Source: Gnetum montanum (Eukaryota; Streptophyta; Gnetopsida; Gnetales; Gnetaceae). Taken from it: DNA of 64,000 bases. The stretch is from the NCBI GenBank assembly GCA_015680685.1, contig MNCI01010021.1, positions 274,460 through 338,459 on the forward strand, in the 5' to 3' direction. The position numbers and the translations under genes are program-made. Below, in pieces: positions 32,388 through 44,078 of the stretch (its first letter is position 1; every line of letters starts with the position of its first letter). Below the pieces are notes generated by a model. That model searched no databases and was not told where the DNA came from. It saw nothing but the letters and a program-made list of their open reading frames with translations.

Positions 32388-33351
32388 CACTTTCAAAAGC
32401 TTTGGATTTCTTGCCCTTAGAAGATTTAGAACCTCTAGTATAGCCTTGAAGTTTCTTCTCAGCCTTAAGAGCTAGTTTAAAAGCCTCATCTAATGTTTGG
32501 GGCTCATAGAAGATTAGCTCTTGTTGATACTGCCTTTTAAGTTCCCCTTAAAAGTTAAATGCTTGTTCATAATCATCCCAATGAACTTTTGCAAGCTAGA
32601 AAGCCTTACAAAAATCCATGTAGTAGTCCTTCACACTCTTATAACCTTGCCTTTGGTACTTCAATTTTTAGATGGCCTCTTGTCTATGATGAGTCTTCTC
32701 AAATTTTTTCTTGAGCATGAACTAAATTAAAGATCAATCCTTGATAGAAGTACCATTGTTCACCTTGTAAGAATGACGTTCCTTTTCCCACCATACAAAT
32801 GCTATGCCTTCCAATTTGGTTTTAGCAAAATGTATCTTTTGATGATTTTCCACATCTTCAAGTTGAAAGTATTTGTTAATCATTTCAACCAAGAGAGAAA
32901 AGATTTAGTTCCTTCCATGCCATTAAATAATTTGACTTTGACATGAGGCATCCTTTAAGCATGTTTGAAAGCTTTTGCAAGAGTGACTTCACTTTCTTCA
33001 CCTTGATTTCTTTAAGGCTAAGAAGAAAGCATCTGTTTTTCATTTTCTAAGAAAAACAAAGCCTTGAGACTTATTTTCAGCATTAGCATTATGAAAAAAA
33101 AACATCTTTTTAAGCTTCTCCTTCTCCAAGTAGTCATCTTCGAAAGAAGTATAATCTTTAAGGGATGACATTGAGGAATGTCTTGGTGAAGAATTTCATG
33201 ACTTGTACCCTTACTTGGATGTTTTTAGTGAAGTAGCATGTCCTTTATTCTCTCTAAGATTTTTAGTTTTCTTAACAATGAGCTTGAGAGCATTTCTCAT
33301 GTCATCCATGTCTCTTGACAAAGCTTGAACTGTCTTCTTCTTTAGAGGCAT
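32388..33351 (-). pseudogene. G1 gag, N-terminal and capsid part (decayed)
   Basis: The start Met codon is at 33349-33351 (MPLKKKTVQALSRDM). The capsid-like region lies over about 32500-32900: IAFVWWEKERHSY, FMLKKKFEKTHHRQEAI, YKSVKDYYMDFCKAF and ELIFYEPQTLDEAFKLAL. This fits the retrotransposon gag pattern (W-E, FKxxF, YxxEF, LDEA). Several stops occur, for example inside the 33000-33200 stretch. T1 interrupts it at 32382, and the frame resumes at 13180. No pol gene of this element is seen. Confidence 0.65.
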
Positions 33352-33753
33352 GATGAAAATTGATCTAAAAGAAAATTTACATAAAATTCTACAAGGAAAG
33401 ATAAAATCTTCAAGATTTCTCAAGGAATGAAATAAGAAATACTTAGATATTAAGAGAAATGAGCATAAGATCTTCAAACCCTAGCTATTACAAGCCAATG
33501 GATGTTGAATTCCATAATTATCTTCCAATTCTTGAAATATATGACAAACTTAGGAATCAAAGGGAAATTTTCAAATCCTAGGATGAGTAGAACAAATAGC
33601 AAGGGAGAATTCATCCAAGGTTGAGAATTTGGAGTGATTATTTGCAATTGAGATGAGAATTATCCACTTGAATGCAATTGTCTTCAATTCTAAGTTGCTT
33701 TGAACCAATCTGATGAGGAGCTCCCATGGATTCCACAAGTCAAGCTTTCTCAA
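33352..33753 (-). other. G1 5' leader
   Basis: Between the 5' LTR and the gag start of G1. No gene is seen. The bases next to the LTR (minus sense TTGAGAAAGCTTGACTTG) do not match a primer site I know. Confidence 0.4.
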
Positions 33754-34371
33754 TGTTACAAAAATAACAAATTTAAACAAGAAAAGAAAATGAAAGCTTT
33801 ATTCTTTCTCAAATGAAGAAATTATAGCTAAAAGGAAGCACAAATTCCCAAGAATAGACAAGACACACACTCTCACATGGATGATGATCAAGGCACCTTG
33901 CCAAGACTCTATCTCTCTTTGCTCTTCTCTCAACTTACCTCTCTCTCCCTAGACTTTCTCTCTTTTCTCTTTCTTAACCAAATTGAAGGCCTAAGAGGTC
34001 TATTTATATCCCTCACCCCATGTCTCTTCATCTTCCCTCCACTTTGCCATTCAATTTGAGGTTCATTACAATTTGTATTAGATGTCTAAAGAAAATAGTA
34101 GACATCTATCTTGAGTTCAAAGATGTCAGAATAGATGTCTATAAATCAATTTGGACGTCTATTATGCAACTTACACATCTAAATTTTGCAATAAATGTCT
34201 AACCTACCAAGGCCAAAATTAAAAATTCTCATTTTAAGATTTGGAAACTTTGAAAACTTTAAACAAGTCCCCATAGCCTCAAAACCTCCTAGACTCATCA
34301 AAATAGTCCTAAAACACTCCAAAACATGCCAAAGATCTAGGGAAATATCCCATCATTGGAGAGATGTTACA
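33754..34371 (-). repeat. G1 5' LTR (618 bp) with TATA box
   Basis: In minus sense it starts TGTAACATCTC at 34371 and ends TTTTGTAACA at 33754, so the ends are TG..CA with a short inverted TGTAACA/TGTTACA match. A TATA box (GATATAAATA, minus) lies at 34001-34010. A polyadenylation-like AATAAA (minus) lies near 33805-33812, close to the LTR 3' end. It is CT-rich downstream of the TATA box. The partner LTR lies outside the window, so the boundaries rest on end motifs only. Confidence 0.55.
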
Positions 34372-34427
34372 TTGGCCTATTTGATGTCCACATCATATAT
34401 GAAGCATGGTAGATAAATAATTTAGCT

Positions 34428-34665
34428 AAGTATAAAGGAAATAAAAAAAAATTTCACTAAGCATTAAATGATGCAAAGAAAATCCAAAAATTTGTCTAAG
34501 CATTAAAATGAGAAATTTCTAAGCATAAAGCAAGAAAACAATGGTAAGATATCTAAGGATAAGAGAGAGAGATGCCTAAGTATCAAGAGAACCCAATAGT
34601 GGAAAAGTGATTAAGTGTAGAGCATAAGGGAGGTGAAAAAATAGCCAAGTATTAAAATTAATGTT
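34428..34665. repeat. T2 short dispersed motif (C)TAAG(C/T)ATTAA beside the antisense gene
   Basis: At least seven copies in about 240 bp (for example CTAAGTATAAA, CTAAGCATTAAA, CTAAGCATAAAG, CTAAGTATCAAG, CAAGTATTAAAA). It occupies the position that the AGTTTA repeats hold in T1, left of the antisense gene. Confidence 0.5.
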
Positions 34666-34689
34666 ATTTAAGCAATGTTTGATGAAGTT

Positions 34690-37600
34690 ACTTAGGGAAA
34701 GGTTGGAAAATTAAATCCATGTATCAAAATTTTGCTACAATCTTGCTTAGTTAGATTATTATATATAGTTATTATTTTGTTAATCTTTATGGATTTATGC
34801 TTGTTGTGTCAATTTGTTATGTTGTTGTGCAAGGAGAAAGAAATTCCTAGGCTACTAGTGATTGATCCTATGTGTTATTTAGTTGGTGATATGGGTCTCA
34901 CTATCGTTAGGAAACCTAGGAGGATGAAAGCTCTCCTCATCATTGATGATCAATTATTATACCCTACCTAGATATGGGCTCATGTAGGGACCATGTGCTT
35001 CCTATAGTTTTGCATAGAGTACATTTATGTTATCATATGGACTAGGTTTCTCTTACCCATTATGTCACATGCCCTTGAGTGAATATACATAGGTCTTTGT
35101 ATGAGGCTATTAGGCTGTGTAATCTAAGAGTTTGCAAATATGGACACTATTATGGATGAGAGTGGGAATACATGAGAGATTCACTAGAAGAAGTTGGATT
35201 ACTTATGAAGGAATCATTCATACAAGAAATTTAGCATGAACACTATGTTGTTGTCGAATCCTCATTATATTCAAATGTTATTTAGCCCCATGTGCACCCA
35301 CATTACCTTCTCGAGATACATGCTCTTAATTTGGATTATTCTTCTAAGTTTTTGACTTCCACTTAAGCCTTGCCTCATTTCTTGATATGATTATTATTTT
35401 GCTTATAATTTTGAGGATCCTGATAGTGATGATGGCTATCTAGGTATGCTTGTACATATGCTTTATGAGGTAGAACTCAACAAGAACCAACATCCTTCCA
35501 TGTTCATGCGAATTGCTAATGAGATTGATCAAACTAAAAAGAATCAATTGTATGTGAGCCTCCTAAAAGTTGGTTTGATGCATGCTCTTCCTAAGAGGCT
35601 AGATTTAGGACTACTAGAGAAATGGACTAGGGGATCATGTATTTAGCTATGGATTGAAGTTACATTAGATAATGTGTCATTAGTTTTTTTAGTTTCATGT
35701 TTAGTGCTTAGCTTTTTTTTTTGCTTGCATTTTTGTTATTGTGGGCTCACCTAGGGGTATGTACTTTCTGCCTAATTTCTAATGTTTCACTCTTATAGAT
35801 AAGATTAAGACATCAAAGGTTATGTACATCCAACTTAGAAATGTAAAGGAGAAATGCCTGCTAGCTAATGATCACAACCCTCACATTAGTCATGTGTGGT
35901 TAGGTAGTGGGGATGGGAGGAAGTGTCTTCTAGTATTAAAGCATGTAGGAATCATCCCTCTCTTTATACTAAAGTCTTCTAACATTTTACCCATAGATGT
36001 GATTACTGTGGTGAAGTGTTATTTGAGCCAATAATGGTTGTTCATGCCTTGGGTTCAGGGGAAAGAGATTATTTAATCTTGAAATCATGACTCCTTGAGA
36101 CATTGCTCCAACTTTCCTAATATGGATACTATGATTGATGGCAATGAAAAGTTGTCTACTGTTGATTAGAAAGTGATTAATAATTAGGTAAATTATGATG
36201 ATAAGACTCAAAATATTATGATGTGTGGTGATCATGACCTAGTATAGATATTCCACTTGTTCATTAAGAGGGTCTTTTGTGGTAAAATCATATAGAGATG
36301 GGTTACTTCTCTCCTATGGCACCAATCATCTACAATACTATGTTTATGATACTTATTATTATTGGGTGAGTTACCTAGATGTGAAGGTGTCTATCAAGCT
36401 GGAGAACATTAATCTTATAGATGGGAGATTTCTAGTAACCCAATAAACTTCAACTTCTCCTATGGGATGTTATGTTGCTTTGTAGAGTTGTTGGATTGCA
36501 GTGATCAATAGAAATAAAGAGTTCTAAATGAGAAGGATTTCCCTCACCCAGTATGTTATCATATCACTAGTATCACAATGATCCTACATTTAGCTTTAGG
36601 TGGACCATTAGAGATAGCATCTTTAATACTAAAGAATGTGACGAAGTCATCTATCTCTAGTAATGTTGTATTACATGTGAAGCACTTTGCTCATGAGAAT
36701 CCTATTTAGGGGAAAGAGGTGATTTGAGGGCAAGCAGTGAAGAAGGCAAGAGTTGATGATGTTGAGGAATTTCAAACTTATAATTTTGATGAGAAGTTAT
36801 AGGCAGAGGCAATTGTAGAGAGATTAGGTAAGTTAGAGAATTTTTTTAATGTTAATATTTTATATTGTAATTTTACTTATATTTTTGCATTTTATTTATT
36901 TTATATATTTTAAATTTTATTTTTATTTATGTTGGTTAATAGTTGCAGTGAAGGCAAAAAAGAAGATAGATAGAGAATCCTTGGCTGAGGTGAAAGAGGA
37001 GAAGAAAAGAGGAAAGCACAAGAAGAAGTAAACAGTAACATAAAAGAAGAGAAGGAACAAAAATCTTGAGAAAATGATGAGAATAAGGAAAATAAGGTAG
37101 TTGAAGTAGAAGTAGTAGAGAGCAAAAAATAATGCATTGATGAATGATCTCTTTGGAAACGAGCTAAATTTTGATTTAGGAGTTTGATGTAAGATGATTA
37201 AATTTGGCATTTATAAGACTAATATTTATTTAAAATGGTTTTATGATGGTTACTACTATGCAAGTCATGAATTTGATGATATAGATATGGATAGGATGTC
37301 ATCTTCTTAAAGGTTTACTAGACTCCTTCCCCTAGAGAAGTGTGTATAAGATAAGACTAGGAAGAAGCTAGAAGAAAAGCTAAAGGAGAAAGGAACATTA
37401 TCTTTCAATAAGTTAGTAGTTTTTTACATTTACATTTATCTTATCATAATTTAGCTTATTTTGGGTTTTTGAAATTTTATGTTTTTGTATTAATTTTATG
37501 TTGTATATATTTATGTTTTGATTTTTTTTTCTATGTGAACAAACATATTGAGGATACTTTGGGATAATATAGATAAGGAGGAGCTAGTCCATAGGATGAT

Positions 37601-38830
37601 TGATGACTTCATAGAGAAGTTAAAGACCATAAAACATGCTGGTGAGATGATTTGTTACACTATGATTAGTAGTTAAAGTTAGTTAATTTGGTTAACTAAA
37701 GGGTTAATAATGAGATATTTCTATCAAATACTCAAATTTTAAGGAATAGAGGAAAGGTAACCATCATAGATCTACCTCTTCAACCTCTTATGTGTGATCA
37801 TCCTCAAGTTTAAGAAAGGATGACTTAGTGTAGTATGGAGTAGACATGGCATCCATAGTGATGGCTTAATCTAATGCTACTATGGACTTGATGTTAGAAC
37901 TTCTAGTTACTAAAGAGGAAAAAAGGAAAAATGATCACTAGGATTGCTCATTTTGAGGAGGAAGTGCAAAACATAGAGGTCAATATTCATAAGAGTAAAA
38001 TGATCCATCACAATCCTACACCTTCCTTCTATTAGCACTTGAGGGTCTCCCTAGATTCTATGGTAGCTACCCATACTATTTAGCAATGCAAGTTCTTGAC
38101 TATGGAGACTTTAAATAGGAGGTTAAGAGATAGTTGCTTAGTGTGGGAGTAGTGGGGAGGAAACATATTATAAACAAGTTATTTTACAAGGAGAAAAAAT
38201 TTCTTCCTACAAAAAATTGGAGGGAGGAAAGAACTACAAGGAGGATTATAAACAAGATAGTCAAGAAGAAGGGATTGATTGATGCTTTAGAGGCTTATAA
38301 GAAATGTGTAAATGTGCAAGTGAAAGAAAAGGAGCTATAGGTCTTAAAGTCTATAGTGAAAAAGGAGGGTGGTAGGATGGAGAGAGAGGCCAACATATAC
38401 AAGCCTATCCTGCAAGATGTACCTAACACATAATTAGAGGATTTATGCTTTACATTTCTTTCACAATAGAAGATAACTTAGAAGTTAGTTGATGTATTTG
38501 GATGAGGCTTCCTAGGTAGGAGCAATGGTGGGGGATGATGGAGATGAGATGGGGTTTAGTGGCATAACTATAGGCAAGAGAAAAATATTTTCTTAGTTAC
38601 TTTTATTGATTTTTTTAGTCTTAATGTTTTTATTGTTTTACATTTTATTCATGTTAGTATTTTTGTGAATTTTAATGATTTTAACATTTTTATTTTTCAC
38701 TTGTTATCACAAGTGTGAAGGCTCGAGGATGTTCTAGTAGTCAAGCAAATGATGGAGGAGATGCAGAAGTGATGGGGAAGATTTTTCCTTCCCATGATGA
38801 AGCTTCAAGTAGCCATGATTGAAAGGGATG
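34690..38830 (+). pseudogene. Antisense gene in T2: FCP1-like domain plus unknown region (heavily decayed)
   Basis: Plus-strand gene at the position corresponding to 21351-25030 of T1. The first part reads EIPRLLVIDPMCYLV near 34850, then a block ending FCIEYIYVIIWTRFLLPIM near 35010-35070, like the FLxFCxxxFxVxIW block of FCP1/NIF phosphatases. Further blocks follow near 35230-35460 (FEDPDSDDGYLGMLVHML). Likely introns include 36830-36943 (GTAAGT to AATAG) and a T-rich one ending near 38709 (ATCACAAG). Open pieces at 35446-35646, 35822-36034 and 38134-38340 (Lys-rich, helical) are remnants of exons. A last exon near 38710-38830 parallels the final exon in T1. Many stops and shifts; not functional. 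Confidence 0.5.
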
Positions 38831-39339
38831 AATATTGGAATATGATGTAGATATGAGACTTACTTTTGGATTATAGTATTGTTGATTAATGTTATGTATT
38901 TTTATTGATGGGACGTATCTTGACGGATGTTCTATGGATAGTGGTTATAATATAGAGACTATTATTTCTTTATGGATTTTTTATTTTGTGTTTATGTCTT
39001 TTATAGTTTTTTGCTTTTATGATTTTCTTATTTTCTATGTTTATAGGTTTTTTAAGTTTTTATGTGTTTATGTTATTTTTTATTTTTCTAGCACAGAGAA
39101 AAAAAAAAACAAATGCAATTCAAATAAACATAAAAATCTATGCATGCATATGAGGAAAGCTAAGAATTAGTGATAGAAAATAAAGAAAAAAAAATTAAAA
39201 TATTATGAACATGTAAAATGACATAAGTAACATAAAAAACTAAGTTAGAAAACACACACAAATGTTAAATACAAATGATAAATGAACAAAAAGAAAAGCA
39301 AAGAGAGATTGGGATTAGATTGTTGTGGAGGCTATGCTT
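38831..39339. other. T2 spacer between antisense gene and protease region
   Basis: AT-rich with poly-A and poly-T runs. No gene supported; the 93-codon plus-strand frame at 38889-39170 is compositional (Phe- and Tyr-rich from T runs). It corresponds to the repeat-bearing spacer 25031-25715 of T1. Confidence 0.4.
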
Positions 39340-40320
39340 GGGTAATTGCTTTTCTAGCCTGCAATCTAGTAGGGTCCTTTATGCTCTTATCTGACTCTAC
39401 TATATCCAACTCACCAAATCCTAGGTCTATGAACTCATACATGCTAGAAAATCAACGAATAATAGTCTCAAGCTCCTAGCTTCTTATTCGATGAAGGTCT
39501 AAACTATTAGTGTAGGTTGGGATTATAGGCTAGACTTCTCTATGAGATTAATATATTATGTAGGAGGTACCTCAAGGCTTGAATGAATCACTACTTTATT
39601 ATCCTTGTAGGAAAAATGAATTTCATGATGTAAATGGGAAGATACAACTTTGGGGTAGGGTAACCAAGACCTTGCTAAAATAGCATTTATACTAAACAAA
39701 TCCCTAATGATAACAAAGACTGCTTTAGATGTGATAAAACTTCCAATAGAAAGTGGTAATTTAATCCCATATAAGATTTCTACTTTGGCATCACTTAATG
39801 ATATTAAAGAGGAGTTATAGATAGATTACACAACCAGTTTCTTGAGGTCAAGATACTCAATGATGGACCATGAAATTACATTGGTTCTAGCTCCATCATC
39901 AATGTACACAAAAGGTAGGGACACACTGTCTTTGATTTGTATCATGTTGTAGATTAGAAGCTAGCATATGACACCCATTGTAGGATGAGTCTTAATATTT
40001 TCTCCTTTGAAAACCAATTAGTCTACCTTATACTTTAGAGTGCTGAGAGTAGATGAGATTACTTGAGCATAAGGCTAAATATTCATGGGTACTATGATTG
40101 ATTTGAGTAATTCCTTTGATGCTAAATGGTACTCTTTTAATGTTGAAATCAAATTAAAGAAGAAAAGGTTGATCCCCTTTGATTTCATTATTGTTGTGAT
40201 TTGGCGCAAGGCTTTACCCTTAGGTATTTCCTTCTTAGTTGCAAGCATAGGAGGGATGAAATTTGATGTGATAAAAATCATGATGATAATGGGGGAAAAA
40301 TAAGTAACTCTAGGTTATAC
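39340..40320 (-). pseudogene. T2 protease region and linker (decayed)
   Basis: Minus-strand region that aligns by eye with 25697-26420 of T1: for example the plus-strand block 'gtaggaaaaatgaatttcatgatg' at 39608 matches 26103-26127. The PTPN-like end reads SNPNLS near 39320. The frame around 39340-39450 is open (EFIDLGFGELDIVESDKSI). The catalytic triad is not recognisable. Confidence 0.5.
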
Positions 40321-40899
40321 CTAAAAGCAGAATTTTTTTTATTGTTTTGAACAAGCTATTTAATATCCTATTTTTTACCATAACCTTTATCTTATTTGGT
40401 CTTCTTTTAAGCTCATGTTAAGATCCTTTCTAGTAATGTTGAAGTAGGAAGCAATAAATGCTTCAATGACTTAGGTGGAGAGAATGAATGTGATAAGGGA
40501 GGTACAACATAAGATATAATAGGTATAATGTAAGATATAACAGGAGGATAAACAACAGGTCTACATCATGTTGGCATAGAAGGTAGTTCCTTAGAGTAGA
40601 GAGAGGATAAGAAAATGGAACATTTGAATGTACAAAGGCTTTGTTGCAATGAGATATCATGTAAATCACTAAGGGAGCTCTATGTACATCCTAGGATGGG
40701 AAAGAGTTGGCTTCACTCCAAGGGAGATTATAACAAAGGGATTTTTAGCCCTCAAGAGATTTAACTAAGGGGATGAGAAAGAATCATTTTGGGAAAGGCT
40801 CATTTGAATTACAATAGGTATCTTGGGATGGCTTGACTTATCACCGACATGGAATGTGGAAATCCTCCTTGAATGAGCATTTAGTGGGTCCTAAAAATT
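40321..40899 (-). other. T2 gag-protease linker remnant
   Basis: Position corresponds to 26421-27564 of T1. No conserved motif survives; only short open pieces (40463-40669) are seen. I call it linker from position alone. Confidence 0.35.
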
Positions 40900-41407
40900 T
40901 TGCATGTTTTGGTTGCTTAGTTGCACCAACGTGTTGAACATGATTTATTCTTTTTCCACCAAGGCTTGAACATCATCCTTGAGTATGCTGAAATTGTTAG
41001 TATCATGTTTTACAACCTCATGGTAGGTATAAAATGTGTTAGGGGTAAATCACTTTGGGATAGGTGGGTCTACTTTTATACATTAGAAAGGATCAATGGC
41101 CAAAGATTAAAGTCTTTTGAATCATACCCTTATTTTCTCTAAGACTTATGTTAGGATAAAATGTTCCTCCTTCATTAACATATTGTAAAGTTCTATGTAG
41201 GTCATTAGAAACTTGTGATATTTGGACCTATACTTTAGTGGTCTCCTTTGTCCATCATTAAATAAGTTTTGTTTACTATCATTAGGCTTAGCATTTGAAT
41301 TTTTGTTTCCACCATTACCTCCATTATTTAATGATGAAGCAACTAAAGATTGATTCATGGATGCCACTTTTTTCACTACATTTTGGGAAGATTTCTCTTC
41401 ATTGCCA
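40900..41407 (-). pseudogene. T2 gag, C-terminal part
   Basis: The open piece 41146-41376 includes NNGGNGGNKNSNAKPNDSK and RRPLKYRSKYHKFLMTYIEL, matching in order and spacing the RRNPSQYTPLPMKPSQLFDQ stretch of T1 gag. It continues the gag half at 59271-60760, from which A3 separates it. Confidence 0.6.
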
Positions 41408-42321
41408 TGACGAGCTAGGCAAAGTTTGATGCTAAGTTACCTTAATGGTTATCTTCATTGTAGAGATGTGATCTCGTCTATAACTGACCCACAAGTTGTA
41501 TCCATGGAGGAATGGTTCAAGGTCAAAAAGATCATCAAGATAAATAACAATTAGAGTTGAGTTCAATTGAAAACACCACACTTGTGACTATCAGTCATAA
41601 GTAAAATCAACCAAGATTCACCTTAGCTTCTAATATTAAGTTCAACAATGAACATAGCTAATTAAACCAAATTAAAGTTATATAAATTTATCATAAACAC
41701 AAAATATTAAAAAGGATAAGTCACCTAATTTGTGACCATGCTCTATTTTCTCCACAATGTAACAACTTCATATCCTTCCTACATCAATGATTGTTGATTG
41801 TCAAAAAGCATCAACAATCTTCCTTAAAAGTTTCAATACAAAAGGGGATTCAATTTGGTGTGGGTTCTCTCTTGAGTATTCCTCAATGCAAAGTTTTAAT
41901 ACTTATTTATATTATAAACGATGTACAAAAATAATCATTTGGATAATCGATAAATATTGAGGAATTCAATATCAATCAATTCAAATCTTCATTGAAGTGG
42001 ACCACCAATTCTATCATCCTCAATTGTTAGTAAAAATTGTCCTTTTCTGTGCAAATCAATATTTTTAATTCTTTTTAAATCTCTCTCTAACAAAATTCAT
42101 GGTATTGATCTATATCGCCACCTCTGTGTGGATAGATATAATCAATATCAATCTTCATCACTACCATGATTTCCTACAATATAGAAGCTTAAAAAGAAAT
42201 CAGTACTTATTGATTTAAACTACCAAAATCAATTATCTTTGATATATAAAAATAGTGCAAAAAAATAAAATAAAAATGCTAACTTATAATGTTAAAGATG
42301 AAGTACTTTTGGGGTTTAACA
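41408..42321 (-). repeat. A3 3' LTR (left copy)
   Basis: The segment 41731-42321 is a clear direct repeat of 58689-59270. The extension 41408-41730 is inferred: in minus sense it resembles the right half of the A1 LTR (ATTAGGTGACTTA block) and ends CTCGTCA, like CTCATCA of A1. Minus-strand start is TGTTAAACC. A TATA box (minus TATAAATAAG) lies at 41902-41911. The right copy lacks the extension because of the N at 58680. Confidence 0.65.
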
Positions 42322-42589
42322 CAGCCCACGACTAAAAAGAAAAATATTAATATATTTGCTCAACTAAAAATAGAATTATGCTTATGATATTCCAAAATAT
42401 CTTATTGGCCATTAAAAATTGAATACATGTAAACATGTATATATTCAACAATAGAAAGAACATAAACACTAACTGTCCAATAGTAATATAATAATACAAA
42501 ATTAAACTTGTCCACCATCCACATTATTTACATTGCCATGAGATAACAAAATAAAATTAAGTTTGAGTTTTGCATTAATCCTTGCAGCT
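42322..42589 (-). other. A3 3' untranslated end
   Basis: AT-rich. In minus sense it ends TAGTCGTGGGCTG before the LTR, comparable with GTCATGGGGGTA of A2, so it probably holds the polypurine-like primer site. Confidence 0.4.
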
Positions 42590-43148
42590 TGCTTCCACTT
42601 CCATATCTTCCACAAAATGAAAGGGTTCTGCCCCTTCATCATCATCATGGATATGGGGGTGAACATGTTTTTCAATGTTTGCCATCCTTTTGTCCATGGT
42701 GGTGATGGTTGAGCTAATCTTTTGAAGCACTATGAGGATATCCCTATATGTGGATTAGAGCTCATGTAGCTGGGATCGAACTTCATCCCAAAATCCATGG
42801 AATTTACTAGCCTCTGACACCAATGAAGAACTAGGTTCCTGGGATTCCTTTACAAATAGGCCAACCTTCATGTAAATCTTCAGAAAATAGGCAAAGTTGT
42901 CCTTCTAGACAACAGAGAGCTACACCTTTGTTCTTTTCTATAGCTTAGGAACTCCACACTTATGAAGGATTGCTAAAATAAGGAAAGGAAAACACTTAAG
43001 ACATTATCATTGTAATGATACACCAGATACTTGATCAAGAGGTATGCAAAATTTGCCTCTTCCCTATACTTCAACCTTCATAACTTAAAGTGCAGGGCTA
43101 AGCACATAGGTGGTGTGAGTGGAAGGAAAAACATTGGTGACGATCATC
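42590..43148 (-). pseudogene. A3 sense extra gene, C-terminal part (3' of the A2 insertion)
   Basis: Continues in minus sense the gene broken by A2: MIVTNVFPSTHTTYV, then ILAILHKCGVPKL near 42960, and an acidic end near 42640 (HDDDEGAEPFHFVED). Stops interrupt it. The block order (conserved FP.. then a 'fPsLI.. LC..gV'-type block) matches plant-transposon-protein-like genes in plant retroelements. Confidence 0.5.
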
Positions 43149-43153
43149 CTTGC
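43149..43153. repeat. A2 target-site duplication, left copy (CTTGC)
   Basis: CTTGC directly left of the A2 5' LTR, identical to 49965-49969. Confidence 0.85.
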
Positions 43154-43934
43154 TGATGGGATGCAATATTGCATCCGTCGTGATATCGCATCCCACGCGA
43201 TATCGCGGTGCGTCGTCAAATTTATAAATAAGAGGTGACTCTCCCTTGTTTCTCATCCTAGGCTTAGACCATAGCAAAACTCTGGTAGTTTGATCCCTCT
43301 AGAGATAGAATATTTTCCATGTGCTCGTAGTAGGAGCTCCAAAGTGAGCGCATCTTTATTCGAGAAAATATTGTACCTGAACACATGTTTGTGTACGGAA
43401 ATAAAGACAAACTTCTTGGATAAACCTTGTAGTGCATGGAATAGGCTAAATAGGATTTTATTTATTGTTATTTACTATTTATCATTTAAATGCTTTATTA
43501 GTCATTAAATCTTTCTCAACCCTTCTCTCCTAGTTAAGTGCCTCAGTACGACCGCTTCAAGCACGTGTGTGATCCTAGCAATGACTAGCGTTTGGTAACC
43601 AAGGTTGCATTGGTTCAGGGTGTGAACGGTAAGTGGGAATGGATGCTGATGCTAGGTTAATTTAGACTTAGTTAGTTAGTTAAAGTTAGTAATTAGTCTC
43701 TTCACCCTTCACCTTATCAGCATAGGAGATAAAACTGAAAAGACATAAAAATCATATACCTCAGACTTACTTAACCATACAACCATGACAAATACAAGTC
43801 TGGGAAGACAATGAATAATTAACCTTAAGTGTTCCATGAGGTGTGTAGGAACTTAGTCTACGAAGTTCGACCGGATTGTGTGTGCTACACTCGTATTTGT
43901 ATGGTTGAGTGTAGGGGTACCTCGCCACTCATCA
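43154..43934 (+). repeat. A2 5' LTR (781 bp)
   Basis: Starts TGATGGG, ends CTCATCA. A TATA box lies at 43223-43230 (TATAAATA). Just upstream, 43160-43210 holds GATATCGC-type palindromes, including the 12-bp palindrome CGCGATATCGCG at 43196-43207. Complete compared with the 3' copy, which has a gap. Confidence 0.88.
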
Positions 43935-43954
43935 TTGGCACTGTTGCCAGGGAC
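43935..43954 (+). promoter_or_regulatory. A2 primer-binding site, tRNA-Asp-like
   Basis: TTGGCACTGTTGCCAGGGAC directly follows the LTR. The Athila consensus, complementary to the 3' end of tRNA-Asp, is TGGCGCCGTTGCCGGGGA; about three differences remain. Confidence 0.7.
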
Positions 43955-44078
43955 TAAGTGTTTGTGCGCTAAGTAGAACATAGGAAATCACTCACATAGT
44001 TGGGAGCTTAAAAGAACCCTTAAGGTTAATTAAACAAAAAATTATATAATGGTTAATCAACACACCGAATAAGACACA

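Larger units (their letters stand above)
34372..41407 (-). mobile_element. T2: Tat-like Ty3/gypsy element, left visible part
   Basis: Oldest layer of the window. The visible T2 pieces are, from right to left in minus sense: 5' LTR (61092-62567), primer site, gag (59271-60760, interrupted by A3, resuming 40900-41407), protease and linker (39340-40320), and a plus-strand gene (34690-38830). G1 is inserted at 34371. RT, RNase H, integrase and 3' LTR should lie left of the window. It has the same gene order as T1, including the antisense gene, but the sequence is much more diverged. Confidence 0.7.

Noticed and set aside
36849-37210. Small Lys-rich (plus) and Phe-rich (minus) proteins in T2
   Set aside because: They overlap the T-rich intron and Lys-rich exon of the antisense gene; the minus-strand frames are shadows.
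43301-43508. 72-codon frame in the A2 LTR
   Set aside because: It lies in U3/R of the LTR, has no motif and is broken or missing in the partner LTR.
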